This document shows, in pieces, positions 21,189 through 32,673 of a stretch of DNA of 64,000 bases. The position numbers and the translations under genes were made by a program. The first letter of the stretch is position 1; every line of letters starts with the position of its first letter. The notes below the pieces were generated by a model. The model saw only the letters and a list, made by a program, of their open reading frames with translations, was not told the DNA's origin and searched no databases. The DNA comes from Suillus spraguei (lineage: Eukaryota; Basidiomycota; Agaricomycetes; Boletales; Suillaceae), in assembly GCA_016800925.1 (NCBI GenBank), contig JABCPU010000121.1, positions 62,001 through 126,000 on the forward strand, in the 5' to 3' direction.

Positions 21189-24100
21189 TCATACATGTGC
21201 ACCATCGATCAATGCGGGCTGCAGGTCTTGAAATGCTGCCTGTGCATCCTGAGCTAGTAAGGAATACATTTGAGACTGCCTTCCGGCATAGCATGCATGA
21301 CCCGCAAGTTGTTTCAACAATGATTCCTGCATCCGGGCACCCCATTGGGTTGCCTTCCACAAGAAAAAGTTGCACATCCAATCCATCTCTGATTGCACCA
21401 ATGATATATCTTCCATCCATTGATCCCATAGTGCCTTTGCCCTGAAGCCAATGAACTCGGTAAACTTGGGATGGGTCCTGTCAGCTCACCACGGGATATA
21501 TCAAGCATTCCCGAACTCACATTCCTCATTCCACGAATTTTCTGGACCCTCCATATCGACTTCCACTGACCAGAACCAAGCGAGGGACTCATTTCGCTGA
21601 CCTCGGGCATTTGGATCGCTGATGGCAGTGCTGATTTTGAGCTGCTCGCGAAGCAGGGGTTTGTATTTCTGAAGCTGGTCTGGCCCGGCTCAAGTTGTAT
21701 CATTTGCTTCCTGGTTTTTGTATATATACTGGCATGTAGGGATACTGCCTGCTGCACTGATGTCACCTGGGACCACGCTCGAGTTTTTAGGGCTTGAGAT
21801 TTGGCTTGCCTAACTGTTGTTCGGAACAGGATAGCCTGGTTGCACAAGTGAATGCAGAGATTGTGCAGGGCATCATTGGCCTGCCCTTCACGAAGCGACA
21901 TCTCCAACGGAATCAGATCCTCTGCCATACAGCGTCTGCAATGTTCAACCCCAAGGTTTGATGGCAATGGAATTATGGTGAGCTCAGGTGAGTTTGTCCA
22001 TGCATCAGATGTCTTGGTGAAATCTGCTGGGTCATCATCGATATCGTCAAGAATATCTATGTTCAAGTCGTCAGAATCATCATCTGCATCAAATCCCTCT
22101 CCCAGATGCGTAAGAGCAGACCGAGTGAATTCATCTATCTGGCCTTGGATATGATCGCATTTCCAGGCAATATCTAATCTCTGTGTCTCCGTTGATCATC
22201 TTCCAATTCTGTGGACCTCGATGAGCAATGCAATTTGAGCCTCTTCAATTGCCAACCCAATGGATATCCATGTTGCCACAGATCTGCGAGAGGGTGCTGC
22301 ATGACGGGCATTACCCGCTTCTAGTAGTCTAAGCTCAATCTCCTTTTTGCTTGGTGCTAAGTGAAAAATGAATGCGGAGCTCCACGGAGACAAAGAATGT
22401 TAACTTACCCTTCTCGATATTGATTTCATATAAATCCATCGCCGCAGGATCCCTGATTCTCTTGGACTGAGCGACCATCTCGCTGGCTAACCATTGTGTC
22501 TTTAAATTGCTGGGTGCAGCTTCATCAAGTCTGTCGAAAGCCTTGCCACTTTTGGCGATGCCATTCTTCGCCAGCTTGTATTTCTGGCAAAGAGTCCTTT
22601 TCATGCGGATCATCTTGCAGAAATTGGAATCGTTCATCTGATAATCAAAACATTCCTTTCGGTGCGGGGATGACATTCCCCGAGCAGCAGGGGAAATCAG
22701 GTTGAGACACGCCCATAGGGTCTCCATGATCTCTCCATCAATCCGGCCAATGCCTTCAATAAAATTCAAAGCATATCAGACATAGCAACTGTCCTAATGT
22801 CCATGCACATGCCACAACCCAATTCCAGGAATGATGGTCAGTTCTGGTACCATGTCAAGGTATCGGCTTCGATCCACCCGAACACGAAAGTGCTTGTTGT
22901 ATTGACAATTGATGTCATAGAAGGTGACAGCCCTGGTAATGCCTTCCATGTTGTGCCAGGCAGCCTCACAAAGGGCGTAGTCCATGTTCATTTGTCTGCA
23001 AATGATGCATGGTCAACTAGTGAATGTCGAATGGCATGTTTGGCTTGCCTTCCCCTATCTGAAGATCAACCATCGAGTGAGGGACAAAGCACCCATGCCA
23101 GGCGCAGGCAACTCCCCCAATTCCTGTGGACTCGAGCTTGTGCCGTGCCGCATTTGCTTGATTGACTGCCTGGTGATTGTTGCAGCTCAATTTTTCCACC
23201 GTGTCAGCAGCCTCCGCAAGATGCATGTTATACCTGTCCTTTCCGACCATGAATCCAAGCCCATCTGAAAGCCAAACTTCATCGAGGGGATTAATGGGAT
23301 GCAGGTGTTCAGCTTTGAAATTTCTGTCCATCACAAATGACCAGGTGTATTTCCAGCTTGGAGTTCTTATCATCGCCGAGTTCACTTCGGTATTGAACAT
23401 GACTCACTCATCAAGTGATTCATCCCCTGACAAAGATACATTAATCCCAGGCTGAGGACATGCCGGGCAAAATAATGCAAGATCTCCTGCGTTCGGGATG
23501 TCAGAACGATGGCCATAGCCATGCCATTTCATGGTCTTCAACTGCCTCCACTGTCGAGCGACTCTCATGAGCTCTCTGTATCGATCCTTGCCATGGCCTG
23601 TGTCAACATAATGTCCTTTAGATGAAGCACAAATAGCATTACCGGAACAAGGTGTGGAAACATGCTCGAGGTCATTCGCCGGAGCTTGCTGTAATAGTTC
23701 ATTGCGGAGGTGCCGCATTCAAGGTTGTCCAATAGAAAATCATCCAGCACTCCGAAGGTAAACACGGTCTTCGGCCTGTTAAACAATGCAGGGAAAAATT
23801 CATGCCAAAAACATTTGAATGTCCGGACTCATGGCATTTGGACAATCACAGCATCGAACCTCGAGGCAGTGAACTCCGGACTTGTCAACGATGACCATGG
23901 TGTTTTCCTTCAGCTGGAACTCAGGTCCCGACACAAATGAAAGATCTTCGGGCTCAAGCTGGTCTTCAGGTTCATCTCCTTCGAACAAATCCCACCTATC
24001 TGTGAGCACCAGACATTGCTTGCCATCATGCCCGAGGTGTATGGTGAGTCTGACATGAGTGAGACAACTCCGCTCGAAGAATTGACCATTCCATTGACTG

Positions 24101-24651
24101 ATCCAGTGGAAAGGATTGCAACGATGTTGACTCCTGCAACAGCCCGTGCAATAGAGAGGCTCACCAAGACAATCTTGACATTTGTAGACCCCATCCTGGT
24201 GGCAGATGATGCATCTCCTGTCTTCTGGTGGAGCTTCTTGATCCAGGAGGTGATGCAGATATGATTCCTGCCTTGGCAGCCATTGCCTGAGGTAGTCATT
24301 TTGACTCTGCATTTTTTATATTTAGCTATAGTTTGAATGACACTCCAACAGTTAACATGAACTTGCCATGGTTTTTGGGAGTTGCAATGGCTCAAATGAG
24401 CCTTGGTCTTGCTCGTAAGTATTGTCAGGAAAGTCATCCCAAGGAGGTGGTGCCTGAACAGGCTGAAGTGTTTGTGATTCTGGGGGAGAGTGAGGCATGG
24501 ACCTGTAGGCTCGTCGTCTCGTGCTTGCAAGTGGGACCTTGACCCAAATCTTTCTACCTTTGCTGCCCCTTGCTTCTACCCTGTGGGATTTTTGCAATGG
24601 GGTGCATCTACCTATCTTCATCTTATTTTCTAATGCTAATTTTGCAAGCAA
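21189..24651 (-). pseudogene. KDZ-type transposase with CxC2-like N-terminus, decayed
   Basis: Spliced minus-strand pieces give, in order: basic start 'MKIGRCTPLQKSHRVEAR'; a cysteine cluster 'CIICHQDGVYKCQDC...CTGCC' with 'HLGHDGKQC' (CxC2-like); 'FCPACPQPGIN'; 'FVMDRNFKAEHL'; 'STGIGGVACAWHGCF'; 'FYDINCQYNKHF'; 'GRIDGEIMETLWACLN'; and a C-terminus 'GHACYAGRQSQMYSLL'. The acidic residues in MDRNF, YDINCQ and DGE fit the RNase H-fold triad of KDZ transposases. Introns of 50-60 nt restore consensus, including a GC-AG one at 22996-23048 giving 'GERQMNMDY'. Lesions: a T-run frameshift near 23800, TAG at 22796-22794, TGA at 22778-22776 and TGA at 22198-22196. So it is inactive as it stands. Confidence 0.88.
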
Positions 24652-24858
24652 AGCATCTGCTCAGGTGGAATGAATTTTTATTACATTGTGGTGTCATACT
24701 GTCCTGCCGACTCATTACAAATTTATGTCCATTTATGGCTTTGGGACCAATATAGCTCAATTAAGCTACTGTTAGGCTTTTGTCAAAGATCAACTTCTGA
24801 CAATTCATTCATACTTCCACCTTGCTTATCCTCAGCCCATTCTGCAATTTGATTCACC
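24652..24858. promoter_or_regulatory. Divergent promoter region
   Basis: About 200 bp between the transposase start (minus) and the accessory gene at 24859 (plus), AT-rich. The head-to-head layout implies a shared bidirectional promoter. No specific box was identified. Confidence 0.4.
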
Positions 24859-26434
24859 ATGGCAAGGACGGGTCATTCCACTCACTTGACTTCCGGCAGA
24901 AATAGGGCACGTCAACCACAGACACAGAAGCTCACGGAAAATGAAATTTCGGAGTTGAAGAACTACCTTCCTGAGTGGACCGTGGCCAAAAGGGGTGAGA
25001 AGCAAGGGGTTTTCACTTCAATTGCCAGGGCAGCCAGGTTGTTTGCTCCTAAAGTCGACCAAGGACAATGGAAAAAGAGGAAGCAGGTGATGCATCTTCG
25101 TTGTGTTGAAAAACTACAATTTTAACATCTTATTCTTCCATCAACTCTCAGATGTATAAGACTTGGTTGTTCAACAACAAGAAAAGGAAGGAAAGGAAGG
25201 ACATGATAAAGTATGGGAGGAAATGGATGCCTAGGATGGTGGTCTACCAGCAGAAGCGCGAAGAGGTGCTAAAGAGGATTGAGGACGAGTCCGGGGCAAA
25301 GCCGGGAGATCCCGGTATGTTCAAACATTATCAGGGGGCTGTGAAGAGAGTCATGGCTGAATTGGACGATGACGAGTTGGAGAAGGCAAAAGAAACAGCG
25401 GAAGAATGGTCAAACAGCTTTCCTCCTCCAGAGATACAAGCAGAAGTTGCTCGTAAGAAGGGACCAGCATATATGGAGCACTTTTCGAAAGAGATGTGGA
25501 GGCAATGCAGGATGAGAGTTTTTGTGTTGTCAGCTTGGAAGAATGAACAGGGAGAGGTTCTTTTCGGGATGTAAGTCAATTGTGTCTGTCATCGCCGATC
25601 TTGGATCTCAATATATGTGTGCAGGCATGATGATAATGAGGCATTAGGAGATGGGGACAGCTTCATGAAGACAAAGGACTGGGAGGACATTGAGCCAGTA
25701 TGGCAGGAGTATGCCCAGGAACTGTTCGGTGAGTGTTTGAACTTTGGATGCAAGAATGAATTCGTTGATCATCACAATGATAGGTGCCGGGGCACAGGAC
25801 GGAGGACGACAGGTCAAGGGAGGTCGCAAAAGAGTCAGAAAACCAGCTTTTGAACTTGACACAGATGGGGATGGGATGCCGTTGCTTCCAGACATCACAG
25901 AAACAAAACTTGAGGAGAAGAAAGCCATAGTCAGGGCGTTTCTTACATCGCACTACAGTGAGTCTTTTGTGGCAACATCCGAGATGTTGCTGAATGCGTG
26001 GACACAGGAATATGTTCCAGGAATGACAAGGCTGTCGTGCATGGAGTGCCCTCATACAAAGTCAGGATGACTTTGTGGCAAGGAAGTATCTTCCGGTGGA
26101 TATTGACCTGAAGGAGCCTTCGAAGTTGCAAAACTGGGACACAACGGCCTTGCTCAATTTCTGGTATGCTCAGCAGGAAACAGGAAAAGATTCAACATTC
26201 CTGTTCAAAGCATGGAAGAACAAAGATGGGGACATGGTACCATCTGTGGTATCTGGCAAGTCGCCATCTCGTCTGACTCGTAAAGTGAGAATGCAGAAGA
26301 GTGGAACTCTCCGAAGGCCCCGGGATCCATCAACTGAAGCCGAGAGTGATACTGACAGTGAAACTCATGACAAGGAGGATGACATTGATGATGACTCGGC
26401 TGATGGTCAATCCCTGCTGAAGAAACCCAGATGA
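24859..26434 (+). CDS. KDZ-element accessory gene, ~442-aa conserved fungal protein
   Basis: Five exons can be joined with the frame kept: 24859-25086, 25152-25570, 25625-25728, 25784-25957, 26031-26434, with introns of 54-73 nt and donors GTGATG, GTAAGT, GTGAGT, GTGAGT. The protein has a basic start, a lysine-rich helical middle ('RKERKDMIKYGRKWMPR', 'GPAYMEHFSKEMWRQC'), then 'SALIQSQDDFVARKYLP' and an acidic C-terminus. I have the impression of a protein family that recurs beside transposons in mushroom genomes, but no named domain. If the last acceptor is 26007 instead of 26030 a TGA at 26024 is included. The frame beyond the TGA at 26432-26434 stays open to 26719, so the ancestral protein may have been longer. 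Confidence 0.65.
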
Positions 26435-26836
26435 ATAGCACATCCATCTTCAGCACCCAAGGAGACAGAAGTTCCATGTTCAATGCCGGAGCCTCGCCCA
26501 GCCAGGCCGGCCAAGGCAGGTGCACTTTTGACATCACGGATGGGCGACCTCCTGGCCGGGTTGACTGAGGAAGTGGAAGAGAGGAACACATCGCTGGAAC
26601 CAAGGAGTATACAGAGCAAGAAAGCTGTCGTTGAACCATCCGCAAGGACCACCCGGAGCAAGTCTCAAAAGCCAGTAGAGAGTATACTTCGAGTAACCAG
26701 GGCAAGGGGAAGGAAATAATGTACATATACCAAACTGCCCCCATGTGTACCACATTTTCATCATTTGTCACACTTCTCAAAACACAGTGTCCCACGTCCA
26801 AAAGGTTGAATCCCAAGCACTGAGTTCCGGACAAAT

Positions 26837-27211
26837 CCTGATCACCGAGTTCCGGACAACTCCCGATCACCAAGGTCCGGCACCCGGGTATCAATCATTG
26901 GTAGTTGGTATTAGACATTAGGGTTTGTGCATCATCTAAAATAAATTGGAAATGTCATTGTTATACATGAAAAATTCAGTGGTTCACATGATGTAAGTAT
27001 GTGAATGAATATCCAAATATTACGAAACCTGATCACCGAGTTCCAGATGAATCCCAATCACCGAGGTCCAGACCCCGGGAATCAATCATTGGTAGCTGGA
27101 ATGTGACAATTGGGTGTGTGCATCATCTAAAATCAATTGGAAATGTCATTGTTATACATGAAAAATTCAGTGATTCACATGATGTAAGTATGTGAATGAA
27201 TATCCAAATAT
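26837..27211 (+). repeat. Two tandem copies of a 191-bp repeat
   Basis: Copy 1 starts at 26837 and copy 2 at 27028 (both CCTGATCACCGAGTTCC). They are about 90% alike and end in 'TTCACATGATGTAAGTATGTGAA', a dyad similar to the AT-rich dyad of the end arrays. They fill the gap between two convergent accessory genes, and the second copy ends at the stop codon of the right-hand gene. Confidence 0.85.
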
Positions 27212-28120
27212 TTACATATGGGGTTGATCATCACACTTTTCAATGAGGGTATCTAATACAAGGAGCAATTCAGAGCTCATCTGTTTGGCCCTTTGCAACC
27301 TCCGGAGGTCCATATCAGCTCTTCTGAGTTTGTCGGATGTGTCAGCCCAAGCCACTCGGAATGGTCGGTCAGCCTCAAGGAGTTGATGTATGGTAGGCTC
27401 CGGAAGATGGCCATGATGCTGTTGGTAATGGTCCAGGCGATCCAGAATTGATTCAACTTAAAGAAAATTAGCAGAAAGATACATGATGAACAATTAAATA
27501 CTCACATTCTGTTTGATCATATGACCCTAGGGGCATGAACTCCCTAAGCATGGCACGCAGGTCTTCATTGCTGAGTTCCGGTATGGGAGACTGACATTTA
27601 GGAGGTGTTGCATGCGCTTGGGACATCACATCAACAATAAAAATGAGATGGTATGGATGAACTCACCTGGAATTGCTATTCCTGGGATAGCCGGAGCATC
27701 AATCTCAACATCAGAACATTCCGGTGCTTCATCACAATCAATAAGATCATCGTCAGGCCCTAGGTACAAGTCCGGATCGTTGAACAAAGGCAGTTCCTCA
27801 GGCTGAGCCGGGTATAAATGATCTGGATGGATTGAATGAACATCCAAAGTTGGATTATCTAAATGTGAATTGGGAAATCTACCAGGAACTGCATCCAAGA
27901 CATCCGGACCACCTGATGACCCAGAATCATAGTCAATCTCATCATCCAGCCCAAGGTATACATCATCCAGTGCATCTGGTCCATCTCCGGTCAATTGAGA
28001 GCTGTACTGAAAGCACAACATACCTAGTGAAATCCAGGACTCGGTTGAGTCATCCACATCCATTGAGTTGTATTCAGTGACTGGAGGTTCATAAAACCTG
28101 ACTGCTGGTTGAGATCTCAT
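27212..28120 (-). CDS. KDZ-element accessory gene, ~269-aa acidic protein
   Basis: Three exons on the minus strand keep frame: 28120-27667, 27616-27506 and 27456-27212, with donors GTGAGT and GTGAGT and acceptors CCCAAG and CTTTAAG. The first exon is very acidic and has two related 'YLGLDDEIDYD' / 'YLGPDDDLIDCD' segments. The C-terminus is helical ('LLEADRPFRVAWADTSDKL', 'DMDLRRLQRAKQMSSELL') and could form a coiled coil. No catalytic motif is visible. It is transcribed towards the 191-bp repeats and away from the gene at 28340, with which it shares a 219-bp intergenic region. The frame is intact. Function unknown; an acidic partner of a DNA-binding protein is one possibility. Confidence 0.6.
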
Positions 28121-28339
28121 GATGTCTGATCAACTGATCAAACTGATTAATAACTGATAATTTCGAAGTTCAACACATGGCTGGCAACGGCCGAAAGTTG
28201 AACCACGACCAAACAAAGACAAACAATCAACGCTTATCAAGATCGTCCTTCAATTGTCTGGTTTCCTTTGAAACTTCATCCTAGTGATAACAGATTTCAA
28301 ACTTATCTCAAGCTTTTCACATCTTTCAACTCAATCTAA
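28121..28339. promoter_or_regulatory. Divergent promoter region
   Basis: 219 bp between two head-to-head accessory genes (27212-28120 minus and 28340 plus). AT-rich; no specific box recognised. Confidence 0.35.
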
Positions 28340-30412
28340 ATGTCTACTCCAGTTCAAACCTCTTTGGCTGGTCTCAAGGCAACCACTGCTCAGATTGTGG
28401 GCATCATCGCCAGGGCGCGGCTCATGCCTGCTGGCACTGGCCAAGCCCACCTTACTCTGACAGCACAAGTCACTAATCTTGTGGTAAGTACCATTCATGT
28501 GTTAATTTTACTTTTGGTTTTTCTAAGATCTGTGTAGGCTGAGATAGTCAGGGAGCATGAGAAAGGGCCTTACATGCCCGGCATCATTGCATCCTGCTCC
28601 AAGGAGTTGATGAGAGTCAGGTCCATGACTCCCCGGGTGTGGCCCAACTGGCACAGCATTGGCCATGACGACCCCCGGGTGTTGAAACACTCCTGGCGCA
28701 GCAAGATTTGCGCCTGGGAGGCGTTAGGTGACCATTCAGGTGATCTCCCTGTCATGCCTAACCCTTCCATTGGCCCAATCACTGTGGACCTTCCCTCCCC
28801 ACCCGTCGTCGCTGGCAATGTCGCTGGTTCTTCCACCCACACCACCTCCGAGCTCCGGGACAAAGGAAAAGGTAAGGCGGTTGTTGCTGACCTAGAGCCG
28901 GAGGTGGAAGGGAGCAGGAAGAGGAAGTCCCCCATGATGTCTGGACACTCTTCCTCACCTCTGAAGTCGGCAAAGAAGGGTCGCAAGCGGGTCAAGGCAA
29001 CTCGCCATGTGAAGCCGAAGGTGTTTGTGGAGTCAGAAGATGATGAAGACACAATTGTTCAGGTATGTCATCCAGCTCATTGTTTTCATTCTCTCAATTT
29101 TCTGTAGCCTATTTCGAGTGGAGTGCCAGCGCTCAACGTGCCCCGGCCTTCCACAATTGGTGTAGGGACGCCTCATTCCCCTCGTTCACCACGTTCCCCA
29201 AAGAAGCAATTGTTTGGTCCTGCTTCAGTAAGTAATATTTAGTTGTCTGGCACTTGGAAAAATGCTTATATATCATCAGCTCATTGCCGGCAGTCCACCC
29301 AAGGTGATGGTGAGTCATGATTCTTTGTCCGGACCTCCTGCCTGTACTTACCCATTGTCAGGCCACCTCCGGCAGTTGTCTGGAGGTCATCGAGACTCCC
29401 CAGGCAATGACCAGCACTCCGGCTGAGGAACCTGCAGTCATGGATACAGGTGATATTCTCATTCCCGGCCCAGTGAGTACTCTAATGAATTCCAATGAGT
29501 CCATCAACTAATGGAACCCACAGAACAACCCCTGCCATTATTGCACCCAGGAGAAGTGGCCCTGCGCCACTCGGTTGGACAGGAGGACCCATGCCCCGTG
29601 TTTGTCGTGCGTCCGCTGCACCACCAAGAAGATCAAATGTGTCCCAGCATCCATGGGATCCCTGCCCAAACATATTTGAGGGAAGTCTACCACCCGGCAG
29701 GCTCGCTCCAGGACACCTTCCAGAGCTCCCTCCAATGCGCCGGCTGCCTTGCAGTCCAAAGCCCGAACTCGCAGTCAATCTCATGGCCCCTCCAGCACTC
29801 CGGCTGTCCCTGCTGTGACCACACCCAAGGCACAGTCCCATGGGCGCAGCAAGACAATCACTGCCCCCAAGACACCTGCACCTGCACCAGCTTGTGAGTC
29901 ACCCCAATTGTCTATGACCATCTGACCTTATCTTTCACTTAGCTATTCTGTCTTCAAGCGCCGCAGTGCATCGTCCGGCACTCGATGTGCCCATGCCAGA
30001 TCTCCATTCCATGGCAATTGCTATTCGGGATGGTGCCGCTTGAATTGCTCTTCTTGAGGCTCGTGTGGCAGAGCAGGATGGTAAGATTGATACCCTGCAA
30101 TGCCTCCATGAGGGCCTTCGTTGCAAAGTCATGGACCAGCACCCTTCATTTCCACTTCCCGACTCTCCTGTCAATGCAACCTTTTTGCTTGATCAATCTG
30201 TCCCCCTGTCCATCTCACCCCTCCCATCTGCACTTGCTCCCCTCATTGACTTGGATATGGCAGGGATGGAGCCTCCGTCTCCGAAAGTCCAGCCTGCATC
30301 TATCATTGAGGGTCTCATATTTGAGCTCAGCCAGACAGAATATGATTCTGATGATATGGATGTTGAGGTGAAGGTTGAACCCTCTGCTGATGAGGGTGAA
30401 ATGGCTGCATAA
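28340..30412 (+). pseudogene. KDZ-element accessory gene with Cys-cluster motif, two stops
   Basis: Seven exons join in frame: 28340-28483, 28538-29062, 29108-29227, 29280-29309, 29362-29472, 29524-29893, 29943-30412 (590 codons). All donors are GTAAGT, GTATGT or GTGAGT types. Features in order: helical N-terminus; a basic segment 'KKGRKRVKATRHVKPK'; a cysteine cluster 'CHYCTQEKWPC' followed by 'CLSCVRCTTKKIKC', resembling a fungal binuclear zinc cluster but with different spacing; a Ser/Pro/Thr linker; a short coiled coil 'IALLEARVAEQDGKIDTLQ'; and an acidic tail. DNA binding is inferred from the Cys cluster. TGA codons at 29677-29679 and 30041-30043 interrupt it; both would be CGA (Arg) in the ancestor, the second inside the heptad pattern. 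Confidence 0.65.
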
Positions 30413-30429
30413 GTGTATGTTCATAGATG

Positions 30430-31440
30430 TATATACAATATTTAAATGAATGTCAGTGCTGGATGCCAAGTCCAGAAATCCGGAACTGGATACTGGAGAT
30501 TCACAATGGATATTTGGTGAATGCCGGATATCTGGCTACCTGAAACACAACACACAATTTAAAGAATTTGAAACATATCTGTCGAGTTACCTTGTGCCGC
30601 GTGCCAGGTCACATTGTGAAACATATCATTCCATATATCTTAAGTGCCGAACCCCGAACCCAAGGACCCTGGAGTTGGGACTCATCACCATGTGACAGAT
30701 ATCGATCCACATATTTGATGTGCTGAACCCCGAACCCCGCCACCTGCGAGTTAAAACTATGTGAGGCAATACAAAGATATTGATTTACACATGTTGAGTG
30801 CCGAACCCCGAGTGCCGGAGCTCGGGGTTCAGCAGTCAAAACAATGTGAAAGACCTCAATCCACATATTTTATGTGCCGAACCCCGAACTCTAGCACCTG
30901 GCACTCGGGACTCGGGACTTGGTACTCATAATGTGAAAGATCTTGAGCAACATATTGTCAGTGCTGAACCCTGAACCCCAGCACCCAGCACTCGCGACTC
31001 GGGACTCAGAACAATGTGAGGCAATAGACACCTATTGATCCACACATTCTAAGTGCCGAACTCTGAACTCCGAAATCTGGTAGTCTACTATTTAGGGGTT
31101 CATGGTTCGGTACTTGGGCTTTTGCACTTGAGACCGAAAACAATGTTAGGCAATAAAATGTCTTTGATCCACACATTTTTGGTAGATATCTTTTTCATCT
31201 CAAATCTCAAATCTCCAGTGCCGAACCCCGAATCCCGAAATCCGGTAGTCTACAATTTCGGGGTTCGGTCCTCGGGACTCAGACACATGTCAGGCAACAA
31301 CAAAACTTTGATCCACACATTTTTGGTAGATGTCTGTTTTGTCTCGAATCTCGAGTTTCTAGTTTCTAGTTTCAGTACTCTGCACCCGCACCCGGCACTC
31401 AGCACTAGATGACTCCACACATGGACTTTAAATCTTTCAC
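30430..31440. repeat. Right array of ~80-bp palindromic monomers
   Basis: Same family as 18631-20165 ('AGTGCCGAACCCCGAAC', 'CCACACATTTTTGG', 'AATGTGAGGCAATA'), about nine more diverged monomers. The array fades out between 31330 and 31560. Because monomers are dyad-symmetric, both ends of the element present similar sites on either strand. Confidence 0.82.
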
Positions 31441-31689
31441 CTTGTGTGTTGTGTTTCGGGTGTCCGGGTATCCGGAATTCAGGAAATCTCTAGTTTGAAT
31501 CTCCAGTTTTGAGTTCCTGGATTCAGGACTTGGCACCCGGCACCCGGCACCTCAATTATCGATGAATGTCAGACATGGTGAATTCAGGTTTTCGTGCTTC
31601 AGGGTTTAGATTTTGGTGGTCGATGGTAGGTATATGCACTCATAGGGTGCATGTATCCTATGTGTTTGATTCTCTGGTGGCTACATCAG

Positions 31690-32130
31690 CTGTATGTCTT
31701 TATGATACATATCTAGGCCCACCCATATATGTAATATATTTTACCTCGGCCCACCCATCTATGCAATAAATATTTTACTGCACCCTCGGCCACCCGTATA
31801 TGTAATATTCTCTCACCTCGGCCCACCTGTATATGTAATATTCTCTTACCTCGGCCCACCCGTCTATGCAATAATATTTGCCTTGCATCTCTCTTCAGCC
31901 CAGCTGTCTATAATATCCTACTCTACATACTACCCAGATGGGCCCACCCATCTCTGTCGGGGATGATATCCCCCTGGCCCATCCGTCAACATCAGAAATC
32001 ATGTTTCCCTCAGCCCACCCGTCTCTCCCAAAAATACAAGTCTCCTGGCCCACCCGTCTCCATCGGAAATAATATTCCCCCCGGCCCATCCGTCAACATC
32101 GAGGATATACATAACCTCGGCCCATGGTCT
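31690..32130 (+). repeat. Degenerate ~40-bp tandem repeat
   Basis: About ten imperfect units built on GGCCCACCCGTCT followed by a TA-rich half ('ATGTAATATTCTCTTACCTC'). The second half of the array replaces the TA-rich part by 'CATCGGAAATAATA'-like text. No coding content. Confidence 0.75.
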
Positions 32131-32189
32131 GCTGGCCCGTCTTTGATGGGATATTATGTGGGTCGGGTGACCCATATAGTACAGAGTTT

Positions 32190-32673
32190 GTCACTGAAGG
32201 GGCTCAGACTAAGGCTAAAGAGTGTTTAGACTTAGAGATGATTCAAGACGACTAAAGATTGGAGATCTTTAGCAAAGAGGAATCCAGGTAAAACCCAGTA
32301 AGATTTAAGTAAGGAATCTACTACAAGTACACTGTGCTTATATAGGTACATATGTGCGCACATACCAGGTAACCATGGGAATATAAGTGCGTATCCTAAT
32401 AAGGAAGGCATGTATCATACAAGTGTGTTGAAACGCATGAGTCAGAGATAAAAGCACATGTTTAGCATACGCGTATGCTAAACTGGCTGAGTCCGAGAAT
32501 GGAGTCATGGGGAGTCATGACATCACATGATATGATGTATTGATGATGTACTAGTTGAATCATGCAGTCATGTGATGTCTGATGGAAGTGGAGGTGTCTG
32601 AGCAATAAGCTCCATATCACATGATATATGAGAATAGAAAGGAAAATGAATAGGGGCACGTACGACTGTAACA
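32190..32673 (-). repeat. Solo or partial LTR related to gypsy A
   Basis: From about 32190 ('CAGACTAAGGCTAAAGAGTG') to 32673 ('GGGGCACGTACGACTGTAACA') it follows the gypsy A LTR with many differences. It has the same orientation as the LTR at 11000. The inner 5' part of the LTR is missing or too diverged to see. It lies against family B sequence at 32674. Confidence 0.8.

Larger units (their letters stand above)
18631..31560. mobile_element. Composite KDZ-type DNA element with accessory genes
   Basis: A KDZ-like transposase gene (minus) and four further genes in alternating orientations (20216, 24859, 27212, 28340) sit between two arrays of the same dyad-symmetric monomers (18631-20165 and 30430-31440). 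KDZ transposons of mushrooms are known to be large and to carry passenger genes; that these particular genes travel together is my inference from the shared flanking arrays. The exact ends and a target duplication are not visible, and the left end has been cut or overprinted by the gypsy A LTR. Confidence 0.6.
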
